Assembly: GCF_004027225.2 (NCBI RefSeq)
Contig: NC_046360.1
Location: 3,026,001 to 3,090,000, forward strand
Direction: 5' to 3'
DNA: 64,000 nucleotides
DNA from: Strigops habroptila
Lineage: Eukaryota > Chordata > Aves > Psittaciformes > Psittacidae
The position numbers and the translations under genes were made by a program. The number at the start of each line of letters is the position of its first letter. Positions within the stretch are counted from its first letter, which is position 1. This document shows positions 23,779-37,400 of this stretch, in pieces. Under the pieces are notes generated by a model. It was given only the letters and a program-made list of their open reading frames with translations, was not told the origin of the DNA and made no database searches.

Positions 23779-25135
23779 ACTCCTGACACCAACATAAAGT
23801 GGGAGGACATTGCATTGGCTTCTTAAAGGTAAACTCTGAGTAAATACTGCTGCTTTCATCATTTCTACAATTTGCTGTATGTTGTTTGGTTTTGGTGGAT
23901 AAACAACGAGAGCAGCTCAGCACTCGAGGAAGCTCTTCCTCCACTGTTTAAGAAGCAACATAATGTGGTTAGGAAGATCTGCTGTGAGAGCTGCTCTGGG
24001 GTGAACCTCATCGTAAATCTTTGGTTTATGAGGCTGGGAATGGCATTCATCTGCAGAGAGATCAAAGGGAAAGAAATCCTTCTCCAGGGTCACAGAAAAC
24101 TTACGTAATTGCTCTGCTCCTTACTCTGTATCACTAAGGTTATGTTTTTGCAAGGCCTGGGACCTGATATTGTGTTAACTGTGGACCTCCTGGCTTGGCC
24201 TTCTCCTTCCCTATTGTCTTTATTCACCTAGTGTGACTGGTGAGAATGGAGCCCCGCTGGCTCTGAGCTGCCCAGACCTCGCCGGCACACTCCTCATCAT
24301 ACTTTCCTTGCACGGTTGAATTCCAGTGATTGTGCTTCCAGGAGACAGTTCATTGCTCCAGCGTCAGGAGTAGGCTCTGAAAACAATTACTTGGAGTCTG
24401 AGCTTTTTTCCATTCTCTTTGGTGGTTGTTTGTAACAAATGTGTTTCTCTTGCACGTTCACCTTCTGGTTTTCTGAGTTGCCCTTGTGAAAATGTAAACG
24501 GTGGTTGACTAAAAGCTTTCTCCACCAAGGACATTTTGAGCTGTTCTGTCAGTGCAGAGTGGTTCCAAAGTGATTACACCACTCAAAGAGATGTAAATTC
24601 AGCACAGCAGTTCCTGTGTGTGTCGGGGTGAGCAGAGCAGGTATTAGGGAAGGTTGTGTGTCCCCTGGCTTTGACCCACGAGCCACAGGCAACCGTCACT
24701 GCCCTTAATATTGCCTCATGAGACCCAGAGCTGACCCGGGGTAAGAGGAATGTGGGTGAGGCTTGAAACTGTCCCTCACGCTTCAGCATTTTGGGTGAGT
24801 GCCTCTCAGCCACAATCAGAGATCAGAAGCAGAGAGATAAGTCTGCAGGACCAAAACCGTGGCTGTTTGTCCTTAGTCTCTTGTCTTATTGAATTTCTAG
24901 ATAGGTTTGGGTTTGGTTTGTTTGGTGGTTGGGATTCTTCTTAGTTTTTCCCACCTGAAGCAGAATGTCTTTTTAGGACCCAAAAAATAATTCTGCTTTC
25001 TTTGATACCCAACTATGAGATCTGCTGGTTTCTATCTCAAGAGGAGAGTATGGTGGTTATATAGTTCCTGGTTTGGCTTTGCATTAAACATATTTGTTAA
25101 CAGAACTAAAATAAAACCTGATGACTACATTTTGA
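23779..25135 (+). other. IFT81: IFT81 3' untranslated region (tentative extent)
   Basis: Sequence downstream of the IFT81 stop, with no further coding similarity. The first AATAAA hexamer I find is at 25110, about 1.3 kb downstream, followed by a T-rich stretch. A weaker CATAAA variant lies at about 23793, close to the stop. Which is used cannot be told from sequence. Confidence 0.4.
25110..25115 (+). terminator. IFT81: Candidate IFT81 polyadenylation signal
   Basis: A canonical AATAAA with a U-rich stretch about 35-50 bp downstream. A second AATAAA is at 26199-26204, followed by a T-run, and may be an alternative distal site. Confidence 0.35.
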
Positions 25136-25978
25136 CTGCATGGTATTCTTTTTTTCTACAGTTCTTAGGTGAAAGAAGGTAAATTGTCAGTGACAAGAGT
25201 CTTGCTGGGCCACAGGAAAAAGGTTTGAATGGGTCATTTAATGACGTTTATTCTGGATGCCATCAAAGGGTTCAGAACTGCAGGGTATGTGTAAGGAGTG
25301 GGTCTCAGATCCACAGATTCCCAGGACATCCTCATGTAAGCCCTCCCACGCTGCCAAATAGCTGAAGATTGTCTTTCTCAACAGCTGCACTGAGCTTTCC
25401 CAGGACAAGGAGAAGCAGCAGGTTTCCCCTATGCACATTTTCAGTGAGTATGGAAGGAAGGCTGTTGTGTAGGACACAGGCACAGGTAAAGCTGGCCGGG
25501 GTGAGGGTTCTGCTGAATGCTTGGCAGCAACAGTAAAACAACACAGACAACTAGAGATGAGACATGCTGAAAACATGGGATAATCGCCAAAAATGGGCAG
25601 TTAGGTTAGTTAGGAATCAGCCTCTGGTTCAGAGTCACTAGACAGGGCAGGGAGAAAGGGGATTTTTACATACTTCAAGTCAAAACTTTTAACAAAACCC
25701 TAGAAACCCCATCTTACTAGGCCATTAATGCAAAGAGGTATTACATGGACGAGCCTGCTGCCCAGGAGTAAGCAATGCTTTTGACATTCATAGCAATGAT
25801 GTAGAATAAGATTGAGTATTGGTTTTCTGTTCAGAGTTCCCCTAAAAATAGTTCATCTTTCTTCCTTGTAAAAACAGTTTATTGCTGGTTACTCAAAGAT
25901 GACGTGATTGTTGTTCTGATCTGATTAGAGTTCGGTCATTTGTACTGCAGCAAGAAAGGGCACACAGATTATACACTA

Positions 25979-25993
25979 CAGCAGCAGCAGCAG
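25979..25993 (+). repeat. (CAG)5 microsatellite
   Basis: Five perfect CAG units in non-coding sequence downstream of IFT81. Confidence 0.9.
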
Positions 25994-26219
25994 CAAAATG
26001 ACTTTCTGAGATGAAGCAGAAAATCATCCTAGCTGTCATGAAAAGAAAATTGGAAAAACTCAAATGCTATTTTTAGCTTTTCATAAATGGGCATTTCATA
26101 AATGCAACTTTAATGGCTTCTGTTCACTGGCTTTTCAACCTAGTTCATGGCTTGAGGGGAGAGTTCAAAAATCACAGTTTTATCTTTACTAACTTGCAAA
26201 TAAAAGCTTCAATTTTTTT

Positions 26220-26250
26220 TTTACTTTATTGTTATTAATAACAAAGTAAA
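26220..26250. repeat. AT-rich interrupted palindrome
   Basis: The centre TTGTTATTAATAACAA (26229-26244) is a perfect 16-bp palindrome. Outside a 3-nt bulge on the left, TTTACT (26220-26225) pairs with AGTAAA (26245-26250). Confidence 0.85.
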
Positions 26251-27943
26251 ATAGTTATTAATAGCCTAACTGGTTAACTAATAAGATTAAATGTACTACA
26301 TGGCAAAATAACAGCCTTTCTCTTGTGAAGGGCTCCAGCACTTACTAAATGTCTTCCTGTTGGAACACTGATCCATGCGGTCCCTCATGAGCAGCAGCTT
26401 TGTTTCAAAAGGCTTCTCCTTGTCTTCACCCAGAACTGGATGAGAAGTGTCCCAGCTATAAAACTACAACAGTATTCTGCAGCTTTGTGTTATTTAGTCA
26501 CCTTGGCTTCAGCTGTCTTGAGAGCTACAGGCATGTTCCATGTGGACCTAAGAGATTAAATAGTTATAGCCATCAGAAACAGGCATAAGAAAACAGTACA
26601 TCTACGTGGTGCATGACAACCATTTCACCAGCTGGAGATCAGATTATTGTGTTTAGATTAGTGATACCATTTTACTTCCACTTGAACTATAATAAATAAA
26701 ATAGATGTTCTTATTAACTACCCCAAACCTAGGATTGCTTATTTGTATATCTTTACTCATATGGATATTACTACTAATGTTGCCCACAATCATAACAGTT
26801 AAGCCCTGCTATTGTATTTGTGGTTAAACATACTGATTTCCAGAGCTTGCTTAATAACTTTTCTGCAGTGTGATGCTGCTCGCTGTTGTAAAACACAACG
26901 CAGCAGAAGTATTTAGCCACAGTTGAGTGCCTAGAAAATGTCTCTGCAATGAGGATGTTTAGATTACTAAGCATGGATAGTGTAGTACCCAGTAAGCAAC
27001 ATGAAATGTATCCTGCGAGAGACTTGCTGCTTCTCCTTAGATGAGTGCTTTGTGTCTGGCCCGGATGAACAGTGACTGAATGCTCACTGCTAATGTCCTG
27101 GTGGCTGTCCTCAGCAGGCGATCCATGCAGAGCCACTTGGCAGTATCAGCCCAATTCCTAAATCACCACTCTGGCAGTGTTTGGTGAGCCTGGAGCCAGC
27201 TTCCAAGTGAAGTCAGATAGATGTATGACTGACAGACCAGGGAGGCTGAAGTGCTGTCACCTGGAAGGGTGTCCCCTTGGGAGCAAGGTCATGACACATT
27301 GACACAGCGAGTGTGGGAAGCTGTTCCCCCAGTGTCTTGTCTGCCTGCAGATCTGGTTTCTCCCGTTGGTCCTGTATTTGCACAGTCTTAAGAGAAAAAA
27401 ACTAAAGAACCTGAACGTGCGCCCTGTCCGTGTTATCATCTGTAGCAGCAGGTTTCGGGCTGAAGGAACGCTGTTAACTCTCCAGCTGCCTTTCTCTATT
27501 GCAGTTCATAATGGAAACAGAATTGACATTTTCATGGACATACCAGTGTTCCAGCGAGGAAGTATTACACAAATCAACAATTTTATCACAAGGTACCACT
27601 TGTCTGGGCAACACCCAACTTGGGTAGTTGTTTCTTAACGATCAGATTTTGACCTATTTCCAGCTCGTTTCAAAAGTTCTCCAAATACTCAGTGTCTCTG
27701 TTTCTGTAGCATTTAGTTCTGTGGCACCAGCTTCCCAACTCCCAAGGCAATGTCTTTTATTTCCAAGGTCATTGGGTAGGAAAGGGTATTTCTCACAGTT
27801 ACATTTCACTGATTTCCATGATTCCAGATTAGAGACATAAAACCACCGTGAGCCACTGCGCCCTGGTGATGTCAAGCTCTGGTGTTTGAGGGGGGAGCAA
27901 ACATATTCCAAATAATCAGCAGGAACTGTGAGACAAATCATGT

Positions 27944-28022
27944 CCTTACTGTCACAAAACCCTCGCTGACTTCAGTGGGAGTTTTGCCAAAATAAGGTCT
28001 GCTGGATTTAGCTCTGTATTCT
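27944..28022. repeat. Ancient amniote repeat fragment (L3/CR1-like tail or short palindromic element)
   Basis: Contains GACTTCAGTGGGAGTTTTGC, flanked by GTCCTTACTGT on the left and AATAAGGTCTGCTGGATTT on the right. This combination recurs in bird and turtle genomes (consensus from memory). The ends are roughly inverted copies of one another. Confidence 0.45.
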
Positions 28023-31000
28023 TCCTCCTGACGGAACAAGCAGGAATTAAAGGGCCAGCATCAGATTTATAAGACACAGAGGATAAAAAAGAACTGTAAT
28101 TATCCAAAAGAATGACTTTCATCCAACACAGATCAATGTTTCATTAGACACATTCTAACTTACAACAAAAATCAAATGGTTGTGGAAGTTTTTCCCAGCA
28201 CAAACAATCCAAGTACTCAAGCTCTTAGCAGTATGGTTTGATTTTTATTAGACATCTACGAGAGGCTGTCTTGCACAAATCTAGCACTGAAGTATTTATG
28301 CTGTTTAGCACTAAAACACAACTTTCTGCATTACCTTGTATTTAAAGGCATTGTTTACATTTCTTATCTTAAAAAATATGTATATTTTTACCTTTTTTTT
28401 TTTTTTGCATTTCTATTCCTCATAGTTTTGAGAAAAGTATGTTTTGGCAAATTAGGAGACACAGAACCAGCATTTGCTGAAATGCCAGGAACTGGACTTC
28501 TTTTCCTGCAAATGGAGCTACTCAGGCCAGTGTCTATTACACTGTTTCAGTCTGTCACTGCAGAAGAACGTGTCATGTTTAAGCTTCTACATTTCATTGT
28601 GACTGCTCAAGTTTTAAAAGCACTCATTTATACAATAAGCACTTCATTAGGTCTATTCTTGAAATAGGATAAAGCAAATCCTGCACATTTTGCTAATACC
28701 AGAAAAAATGCCATTGATGAGGAGTATGGAAAATGGGATCTTGCCAGTTTTCAAAGATAAAACCCTTTCTCGCTCCCTACTTCTTTTCTCTGGAATGGAA
28801 CAGCAAATATGCCTGGCCCTTAGGGAGCAACAAGAACAAAACCATAAAGGCATACATCACATGCAAATAATAACCACAGAGGGAAATAAGGAAGGAATTA
28901 ATCTCACCATTTTTATATACATTTTACAACTGGTTCACACTGAAAACAAAACCCCAAAAATCTCAATATTTTCTGCAGCTCAAAGTTGTGGGGGTTTTAA
29001 TGCCTTTTTTTTCCACTGGATTACTGTTTATTTGAAATAGCAGTTGTAACTCTAAGGTTATCAATATGAATAATTCAGCAGTTTAATTGGTTTACATTAT
29101 TGCAGCATTTTCTGGTGAGTAAACCAGTGTTTAGGCATTTCCTGGCAGTTGTCAGAGAAATCTTAGAGCCATTAGTGAAGAATTCCCAAAAGCAAGAAGG
29201 GCTGGTTAATTTGGGAGTCTAAAAACTGAGGCTTTAAAAATCACAGGAAAACTAAGCATTTTGCTTATCAACTGCTGGGTAAAGGATGCAGTGCTCCAAA
29301 CCAGCAGGCTGTGGACTGCAGCATTCAAAGACTTTGAGGGTTTTAAAGCATTTATAAAACATTGTACCCATCTCCCTTATTCCCTGCTTTAAAGCTTGCC
29401 ATGTTTTTGTAGCATATTAAAAAGAAAACAGAACTGTAACAGAACATTGAAAATCACCCACAGACAACCTGTTCCACTAATATTCTACATTCATGTTGCA
29501 TCTTTCTGTCCTAAAGGATTTCTCTACTTCATTTTCATTTTCCATGGGCTGCTCAGGTCTGCACAAGTGAGCCAGGAAACAGTGAGAGATCTAGTTAATG
29601 TACAGCAGACAGTAATGAAAACTGGGCATTTACTATTTCATGGGCAATGACAAATTGAAGTCTCCTTAGGAAAATATCTCCCCCAGCTAATAACTAGAAA
29701 GCAATCTGAATTCTTCTAACAAAGAGGTGGAGCCTGGCATACTTCATAGTGGGTTCTTACCATTGTGCTTACTGTTCCTTCTGTGGTTTTATTTACTACA
29801 ACCATTTGTATGTGAAATGCATCACTTTAAAATCTATATGCACTGAAGGTTCTTTTCTGCTTGATTTAACTGAACGAAGTGAAGGTCGATTGTAAAATAC
29901 AACGAGTGGCAAAGGGAGAACTCAGGTACTGGAAAAAGCACTATAAATATTTTCCTGGGATCATTAACACAACCTGTAACACTTCACCCCGTGTAGCGGA
30001 AAGAATTGTAGAGCCCTTTTATGAAATGGCTAAAAAGTGATTCCAATTCCATCCCAAATTAACGTGGCTTTTTCTTTAAGTGTAAAGAAAACATCCCCTA
30101 GTTCTTAATTCTGTTATCAAAGTTATTTTCAAGCTCTGAAGGGATTCACTTGCAGTGACCTGGCAGTGTCAAACTAAGGTTCGACTTTTATTCTGACACT
30201 TCTTGAAGAATTTGATTGAAACTATATATGTCCAGATAACACCCAACAAAGTGCCCCTCTTGCGTTTGTTTCGAGATATTTTTGGAAACAACAGAGGCGA
30301 CCTTGGATGGAGCTGCTTTTCCAATTTAGGACTTCATTTGGTCGAAGAGAGTAAAATTATACTCTTTAATCCTTTTGTGTGCCTGCAAACAAGACAGCTT
30401 TATTTTATGCCATTGCCGAATTGTTTTTCTGCACCTTCTTAGCAGTGTTGATCTGTTTAGATCATTGAGAAGAATTATTTTAGGTAATCAAGAGTTCCTT
30501 TCAAATGTACATATAAATAGTCCTCTGATGTATCATATGCCCCTTAAATATATTGTGTAATCTAAACCAACAGTGGTCCTTTATGTAACACCTTCGGTTC
30601 TTTAGAACTAGTGTTAATAAATAAGCGTTCCCTTTTGCTTATAGACACGACGAGTCTGATTTCAAGCCGGAGCTCACGCAGACTTGATGTAAAGTCTAAA
30701 TGAGGAGGGTGGTAATGCCGGCGCCTGCGCTGCGATGGGACTGCCACCTGTCCAGATCACAGCAGAAACAGCGTTTGTCAAGCTTCAAGTTGAAAAGCCA
30801 AGCCTAGGAGCCAGGTCCTGTGAACATCGACACTGGGGTGACTGTTTTCTTCTCCCTCGCTTTGCCAGCTGTGCAATTGTATTGGTACCATTTTATTACA
30901 TCCAATCACTTAAGATGTTTTTAAGTAGTTTGCACTTAATTTTCTACATAATCAATATCTTTTAATTCATTTGTATTGCTCTCTGTTGTAGGCATACTGC

Positions 31001-31367
31001 GCTCTGGAATAAAATGGAATTTGTTGCACTAATGCAGTTTCACTGCTGTGAATAAAGAGAATTGACAGAGTACAGTATTCTCATCATTTCTCCTGCACAA
31101 TATTTATTCTCTTCAATGATAATGTTATCCAGTGTTACCGAATGATCAAATACAAAGTAGAATATGAAACTAAACCTAGAAATGCCAGTGGAGTCTATTT
31201 GACATAAGGGATATATGCAAACCTAGACGTAAATGTACTACTTGGTGAATATTGTTTATATTATTTGATCACACTTAGTGTCAATGCGTATTTTTGTAGC
31301 TCTATTATACATTTACTATGACTGATGCATCAAGTTCTAACTCCAGAATATCCAGTTCCCTAATTTT

Positions 31368-31413
31368 ATGGCATAGTCATGTAAAGCTTTTTACATGGCA
31401 TAGTCATGTAAAG
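31368..31413. repeat. 19-bp direct repeat, 27-bp period
   Basis: ATGGCATAGTCATGTAAAG occurs at 31368-31386 and again, unchanged, at 31395-31413. Confidence 0.9.
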
Positions 31414-34400
31414 TCATTTGTGGACAGCTTAAGAGAAGCTGATCCTGTGAACCCGTATGTATGTGAGCATGACTACATCAGCATATACATAAATGAGGTT
31501 AAAATAAACTATTTGGTATAGCAACATTCATCACAGAGCCTCAAAATAATTTACAAACAACTCTTAGTAAAGTCTGTTGACTGTATAGCCAGAAAAACAA
31601 GTGGCTGCTATTTATATTCGTTTCTAGATGAACAAACCATAGCATGGAATGAAACAGAAGCAAAACCAGGGATCAAGGCCTTGTCTCTGGGCTGTGGTCT
31701 CTGGGCATGTGCAGGATTCCCAACCTGATCTCCCTGAAACCCACCTGAGTCTCGTCCTGAGCACAAGTTCAGACCCCCAAAGCCTCGTCCTGCCCGAGGT
31801 TTGGTTTATTTGAACCCAGAGGAGTGATACAGCAAACGTGACAGACTTTCCCAGCGCAGCAGTCGGTGTCCTCGCTGTGAGTATCCTCATCTGACCCCTG
31901 ACACTCCCTAAAAGTAATTCGGCAGTAAAATATCTGTACATTTGCAATGTGATAATTCACTGAAAGGTGTAATAGAAAGGTCATAACAGATACAGAGAAA
32001 CAAACGTGATACAGAGAAACCTAAAGGCATTTCCTGAAGGAGCTTTTAATTAAATTGTAACAAGGACTTTCGACCATAAAAAGCATCGCAGGTACCTCCA
32101 TCGAGCTCATGGAGTCAACAAAACCACATGTGAGATTTTCTCTTATCCTGAGATCTTTTTATAATCCCAGAGAGATAAATCTCAGGAGAAGCAGTCCTAA
32201 ATAGAAACACTGTGTGTGTGCTTGTGCGTGCGTGCATGCAAACAAAGGTGAGCTCTCTTATAAACCAGCAAACAGCACTCTGGGGCAACTTTTTACTTGT
32301 GTGCCCATTCTGTTACATTTTCAGTCTTCCACAAGTGTCTGCTTTGTGCTGTAGCTGAAACACATCAACCATCTGAGCTAGCACAGAAATAAGAGGAAAT
32401 TCTACTTTCTTAAACATCTAGAGGAAATGAAGAGATTTGGAATATTAGTCAATGATGTCTTCAAACAGAGAAGAGGCTTGAATGTGGAAGCACTACAAGA
32501 GAAAAAGTGGCTGCCTTAGGGCATGGTAAGGGATGAGGGAGTTTGTGCTTCTGGTTTATTACCCCAGGCAGCCCTGGCCAAAGCTGCTGCTGCTTGTCTG
32601 GTGTACACCTCAGTGTAGCAGCACGGAACTGATTGGAATTAGACCTCAAATAGAAAGGCAGCAGATTTGTCACAGGAGCATTCAATTTTGCTTTTATAAA
32701 TGAGAACAAATCCAGGGTAACCTCAGTTAATGGATAACCAGCCAATGGTGACAGCTCCTGTTGAGACAGATAAATTTGGCCTTAAAAAAAACCCTGAATG
32801 TTTGTTGATACAAACATGTGCCACAGGGGAGCAAAATGAAATGTTCATGTTAGGTTTTGGGGAAAAAAAAAAAAGGAAGAAAATCCCGTTTAAAAACCCA
32901 CAACTTTTTCATGCAAAGTTAAAGTTTTCAAAAGAAAACGTAGACTTTTTGGGAAAAAGGTTCTTTGGTTAATACAAAAAAATAAACCCAACTCAAAGAG
33001 CTTTGATGGAAATGTTCTCCTTAGAAGACATAGAGCTTGTTACTATGTAGTTCCATAAGGATCCAATAAACACTTGCTAGCGGGCTCAGCAACACTTACA
33101 GTAGAACATTCTCCATGGAAAGGCATGGAGACTGGAGTTTCATAATAAGGGAATTTTTCTCTGCTACAGCAGCTGCATCAGAGCCACTTTTACCAGCAGT
33201 AAATAGTGCTGGTGCAATTTATCTTTGTTTCAAACAATCCATATGGGTACATGCAGGTTTTATACAAGGGCATTCAACAAATGGAGTGGTTTGCAATGTT
33301 ACTGCTTCCCTGACGCACTCATATTGAATACCTCAACACAACATTAGCTAATTAACTTGGGGGTGATTACTGGCCAGAGATAAAGCACACAGTAAGGAAG
33401 GATGGATTAAGCCTGCCGTCTTACTGCACGTGCTATGGTTGCTCCCCAAATACAATGAGGATGTAGGTTTCCAGGAGATTAAATCCAGCAATAATTTGTA
33501 CCTGGAATCTAAAAGAAGGCTAAAAAACCCCATTTAGATGGAGCTTAAATTGCAGGGTGCTGCATAGAGCGTGCTGAACTTAAGCCAAAGCTTCTCCAAA
33601 ACCAAAATCTCTCCAGTAGAATCATAGTGACAACTCTGATTTAACTGAAATCATTACTTGGTATATACTAATCCACTCTGCGCAATTTGTCTTTAAAGGC
33701 ATAGACAGTAAATCAACATTCTCAAAAGGCTGTTTTAAACACAAACTGCACATAGATGCATTCCACACTCACACCTCCCGCCGTTCAGAGCAGAGCCAGC
33801 AGTGATCCCAGCCAATCTGCCCAAAGCAGAGCCATCAGAAAACATCTTCTACAGGAAAGATTTTCTTTTCCCATAGGAATGCTGTTTCACAGCCATTACT
33901 GCACTAATGGTAAATAAAAACCAGTCCCCACAGCCAGGTTCCTCCAGTTGTAACCACCTTGTGCTTCATCAGCAAACTGCTTGTATGACTGACTGCGGGT
34001 TAAGGGGTTTGGAGAACTGACCCATCTGAAACCCCTTGTCAAGGCTTGTTTGCAGCCGCACACTGGGGCCACCCAAGTCCACCAGTGCAGATTCTGTAAG
34101 AGACTGTCTGCAGGCTCATGCTGTTTCCATAATTTTTTAGACATAAATTATTATTTTAAGTGCTGTCAACAAGCTAGAAGGGTCTACACTAAGATGAGTG
34201 GGCTGTTAAAGTACATGAACGGAGCTAGGTCACGATCAGAACACACTCCCACTTACAGTGCCTGTGGAGCAAACCAGCTGTAAAGAAAACCCAGGCTGCT
34301 GGAGAGACAAGCTATGGAAGGCAGCAGCTTTGCCTCCAAAAGAATCCTATCCCAGATGACTTAAAATATTCTCTGTTAGTATATTCATTGATGGATTACA

Positions 34401-37400
34401 TCAGCATACAGCGATACACATTATTAAATAGTTATGGAAAACCAACTTAAAGGCTGAGAGAAGAGGTGGGGCTGCCCTGCTCTGTGGTACCACAATCTAA
34501 AACAGATTACAATTACTGTGAAAATGGTGTTTTCGGTTGTGCTGGCACAACTCTCTGTGGGGCTGCACCATCGGGCTTATCACAGTCACTTGGTGAAAGA
34601 TGATTATTAACTCAGTTACTTAGTTTATAGCCACAAATGATTGTAAGAGCACAACCAAAGGGGTAGAGAGCAGCAGGCAGGGAGCTGGGAGCAAGGAACA
34701 GTGAGAACAAGGGGCGGGAGCTGCCTACACTGCCCTCCCTGCCAAGGAGATCGTTTTGCAGACCTGCACCTATGTCTGCAGTTCCCGCTGTCCCCAATGT
34801 GCTTCAGGGATCGGCTCAAGACAGTCTGAACGCATCAGAACAGTACCAACTGCTTTATTAAAAAGCTCATAAGCAAAGGTGAAATCTCCCCTTCATCAAA
34901 ACCTTCTCCCCTAATGGGATGGTGAGTGATCGCGGAGTTAAATAACACAAAACGAGACATTTTATCATTTAAGGAATACTCACCAAGTGATCAGTGTGGG
35001 AAGGCAGGAAATTAATTCTTGCAACTTCTGATGAGCTCTGGCGGAGGTGTCTTGCTCCTCTCCTTTGTGTGAGTCTCAAGAAATGAAATACAAAGATGCA
35101 GAATGATTACCTGGGCTTTTGAATTTCCAGGGAATGCTTTTCCCTCCATAAGCTCCCTGTCCTCTCCTCACAGAATGTATGCATGCGTTAAACTAGAACA
35201 CAAAGTTCTGGAAGTCTGGCTGCCTACATGATGGTATAAATCAGCCCAAGTCACTTTCCTGATGTAATGTCTTGGACAGATCCCTTCCGATTTCCTGAAC
35301 AGGATTTTGGAAAGAGAAAACAGACTGCCCCAATTACTCTACCCCATCGTTTCCATTGCCTTGCTCATTGTAAGGCAGGACTTCATGGCTTTTATGGAGT
35401 GCTACATTAATACCCAGACACATCGTCCATGTTCTGTAAGGCTGATAGTTAATATGAGGTAAATACAACAACAGGGAGATTATAAAAATGCTTATGCAAG
35501 AAACTGTGGAAAACTCCAAAATACTGGAATCCAGTTATGGGTTATTATGTAGTTCAAGTACATGATATTTTTCAATCTCTTAAGCCACGAACATTCAAAA
35601 TATGTAATAAGCTCCACATCATCATGTGTCTTGTCTACGGGCAGCTTAAGGTATGAGTGCCTGAGTGATTATGCACTATGACAGTCTGGTTTGGATATAT
35701 GCCTTTGCAAAATGAAGAGTTAAATGTTGCAAAGGAAATGGTCATAAACAGTGTTTTTATGAGTAAATCCTTCATCCTGAGCTTTAACAAAATATACACA
35801 ACTAATAGAAATGTAATCATAACATACACAACTGCCAGCAATTCAGGTGGTATCATTAAGATATGCATAAAGATGTCATCTAAGATCAAAATGACTGCTT
35901 ATAGGAAATGTTAGAGTCTCCTCATGACTAATAGCATGGCAGTTATTAGGGGAATGATTCACGCATGCTGTAACCCCCATGAACTGAATGAACTAACCTC
36001 TTTTGAGTCAATCGAGTCCCACCTAGCCAGGAGAAAAGAGTCCGACCCAAAAAATCCATAATTAGATCATCAGCTGCTCACACTATTGATCTCCTGAGAT
36101 CTGGGGTGGCCTGAGCTGCCCTCATGCTCCAGCTGCAGCTCAGAGAACAGGCTTCATTCTTGAAAGAAAAGAGGAATTTTTCAAAGACACGTGGAATAAT
36201 GACGTTGGATGTCCATCTTCTTGGAAGTATCTTAATTTGTTGCTGTCAATATATAACCAGCAATCAGGTTACGACCTTGTCAAGCAGAACAGCAATTATA
36301 TTGTTGCTTAGATCATCAGGGGTCTGCTTGCTGCCTTTTATTACACCTTGCTGAAAAATTCAGGTGGTGTTCAAATAGATTTAAGTTCTTAGTACCAGGT
36401 TCAATCTGCCAAAGTCACTACACTAAAGTTCAGCTGCAAAGACATTCCCTACATAAATCTGGTCTTAGAAGCCAAAAAACTGGATCGATACTGAAGTTCT
36501 AATAGAATGATTTTCCACATTATTCTCATGTATTGGGTATTTAATGTCTGTTGCCTTTTAAGAGCATGATATTCTTGAAATAACTCAGATGGGTACACTC
36601 TGTTTCCAGTGCTACTTTTCCAGTGGTCTGTGTATGAATGCAGTGGGTGACATATGGCTTTGCAATTTCATAATGGTATCTCTTAGAGTAAAACTAAATA
36701 TTTTAAATTTTAGTAGCCTATGATGTAATTAAATTCCAAATGTAATGGGCAAAAATTAAAATTTGACTCAGAATATCTTATTCAGAGCCCAGCTCTGGTG
36801 CCTATTACATCTGTTTGAAAAAGAAAACCTTATTGGATCAGGTATAAATAAAACTAATTCCAAACCAATCTATATTAAATCCTTTCAAGCACTAACATAC
36901 TGAGGCACTTAGGATCCTTCAGGAAGATCAGGAGGCCCTCATACTAACTGCAGGGTTTCTTTCCTCGTTTCGATGGCATATGTTGTATCAGAAATCACAG
37001 TTAAAAGAAATTTCATGCTCAAAATCGAAATCTTTTCTCACATTTAACTCAGCCAAAATTCCTGCGACGGCAGAATTAAATCTGGGGTTGTTCTCAAATG
37101 GTAAGGAAGCGGCAATATGGAACAATAACCTAACTACAAAGACTGCTACTTTCTCTGAACATTTATCTTGAGGAGTCATTGGTAGTTGTCAAGTAAGTCC
37201 ATTGTGTCTGCCCAGAATTTCTTACTGTTTTTTAGAGGAATTTGCATATGTACTGATCTAGAAGAAATAATCAATCCTTTCTTGTAGAATGCAATGAGTA
37301 TAGCAGGTGGGGAGCGATATTCACTTACAAATACATGTAAGCAGCATCCTAACCTCAGCTGAGACTCTGTTTCCCGGGACAGACAGAAAGGTGCTAGAGC

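Larger units (their letters stand above)
1..25135 (+). other. IFT81: IFT81 gene, 3' half (partial transcription unit)
   Basis: Ten exons on the + strand, each with AG/GT borders and compatible phases, translate end to end into the C-terminal 361 residues of intraflagellar transport protein 81. From family knowledge, IFT81 pairs with IFT74 through long coiled coils in the IFT-B core complex. Its N-terminal calponin-homology domain binds tubulin for transport into cilia. Only the coiled-coil part is in this window; the start codon, CH domain and first coiled coils are upstream of position 1. All introns are phase 0 except the one between 18308 and 22380. The 3' limit given is a guess from a polyadenylation hexamer at 25110. 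I recognise the gene by remembered similarity to the human protein, with very high identity through the last 60 residues. Confidence 0.93.
25136..30640. other. Intergenic DNA, IFT81 to ATP2A2, block 1
   Basis: No gene recognised. Contents are a short (CAG)5 run at 25979-25993, an AT-rich palindrome at 26220-26250, a repeat fragment at 27944-28022 and a T-homopolymer near 28391. Frames are short and show no known domain. Confidence 0.65.

Noticed and set aside
20900..26076. Three CTA(A/T)4TAG words (20900, about 25843, 26067) as a MEF2 cluster for ATP2A2
   Set aside because: About three are expected by chance in this window, they are spread over 5 kb, and they lie more than 30 kb from the ATP2A2 promoter.
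31000..31056. Apparent terminal exon of a non-coding RNA (pyrimidine tract, AG, then AATAAA)
   Set aside because: Short motifs common in AT-rich DNA; no upstream exon or promoter could be linked to it.
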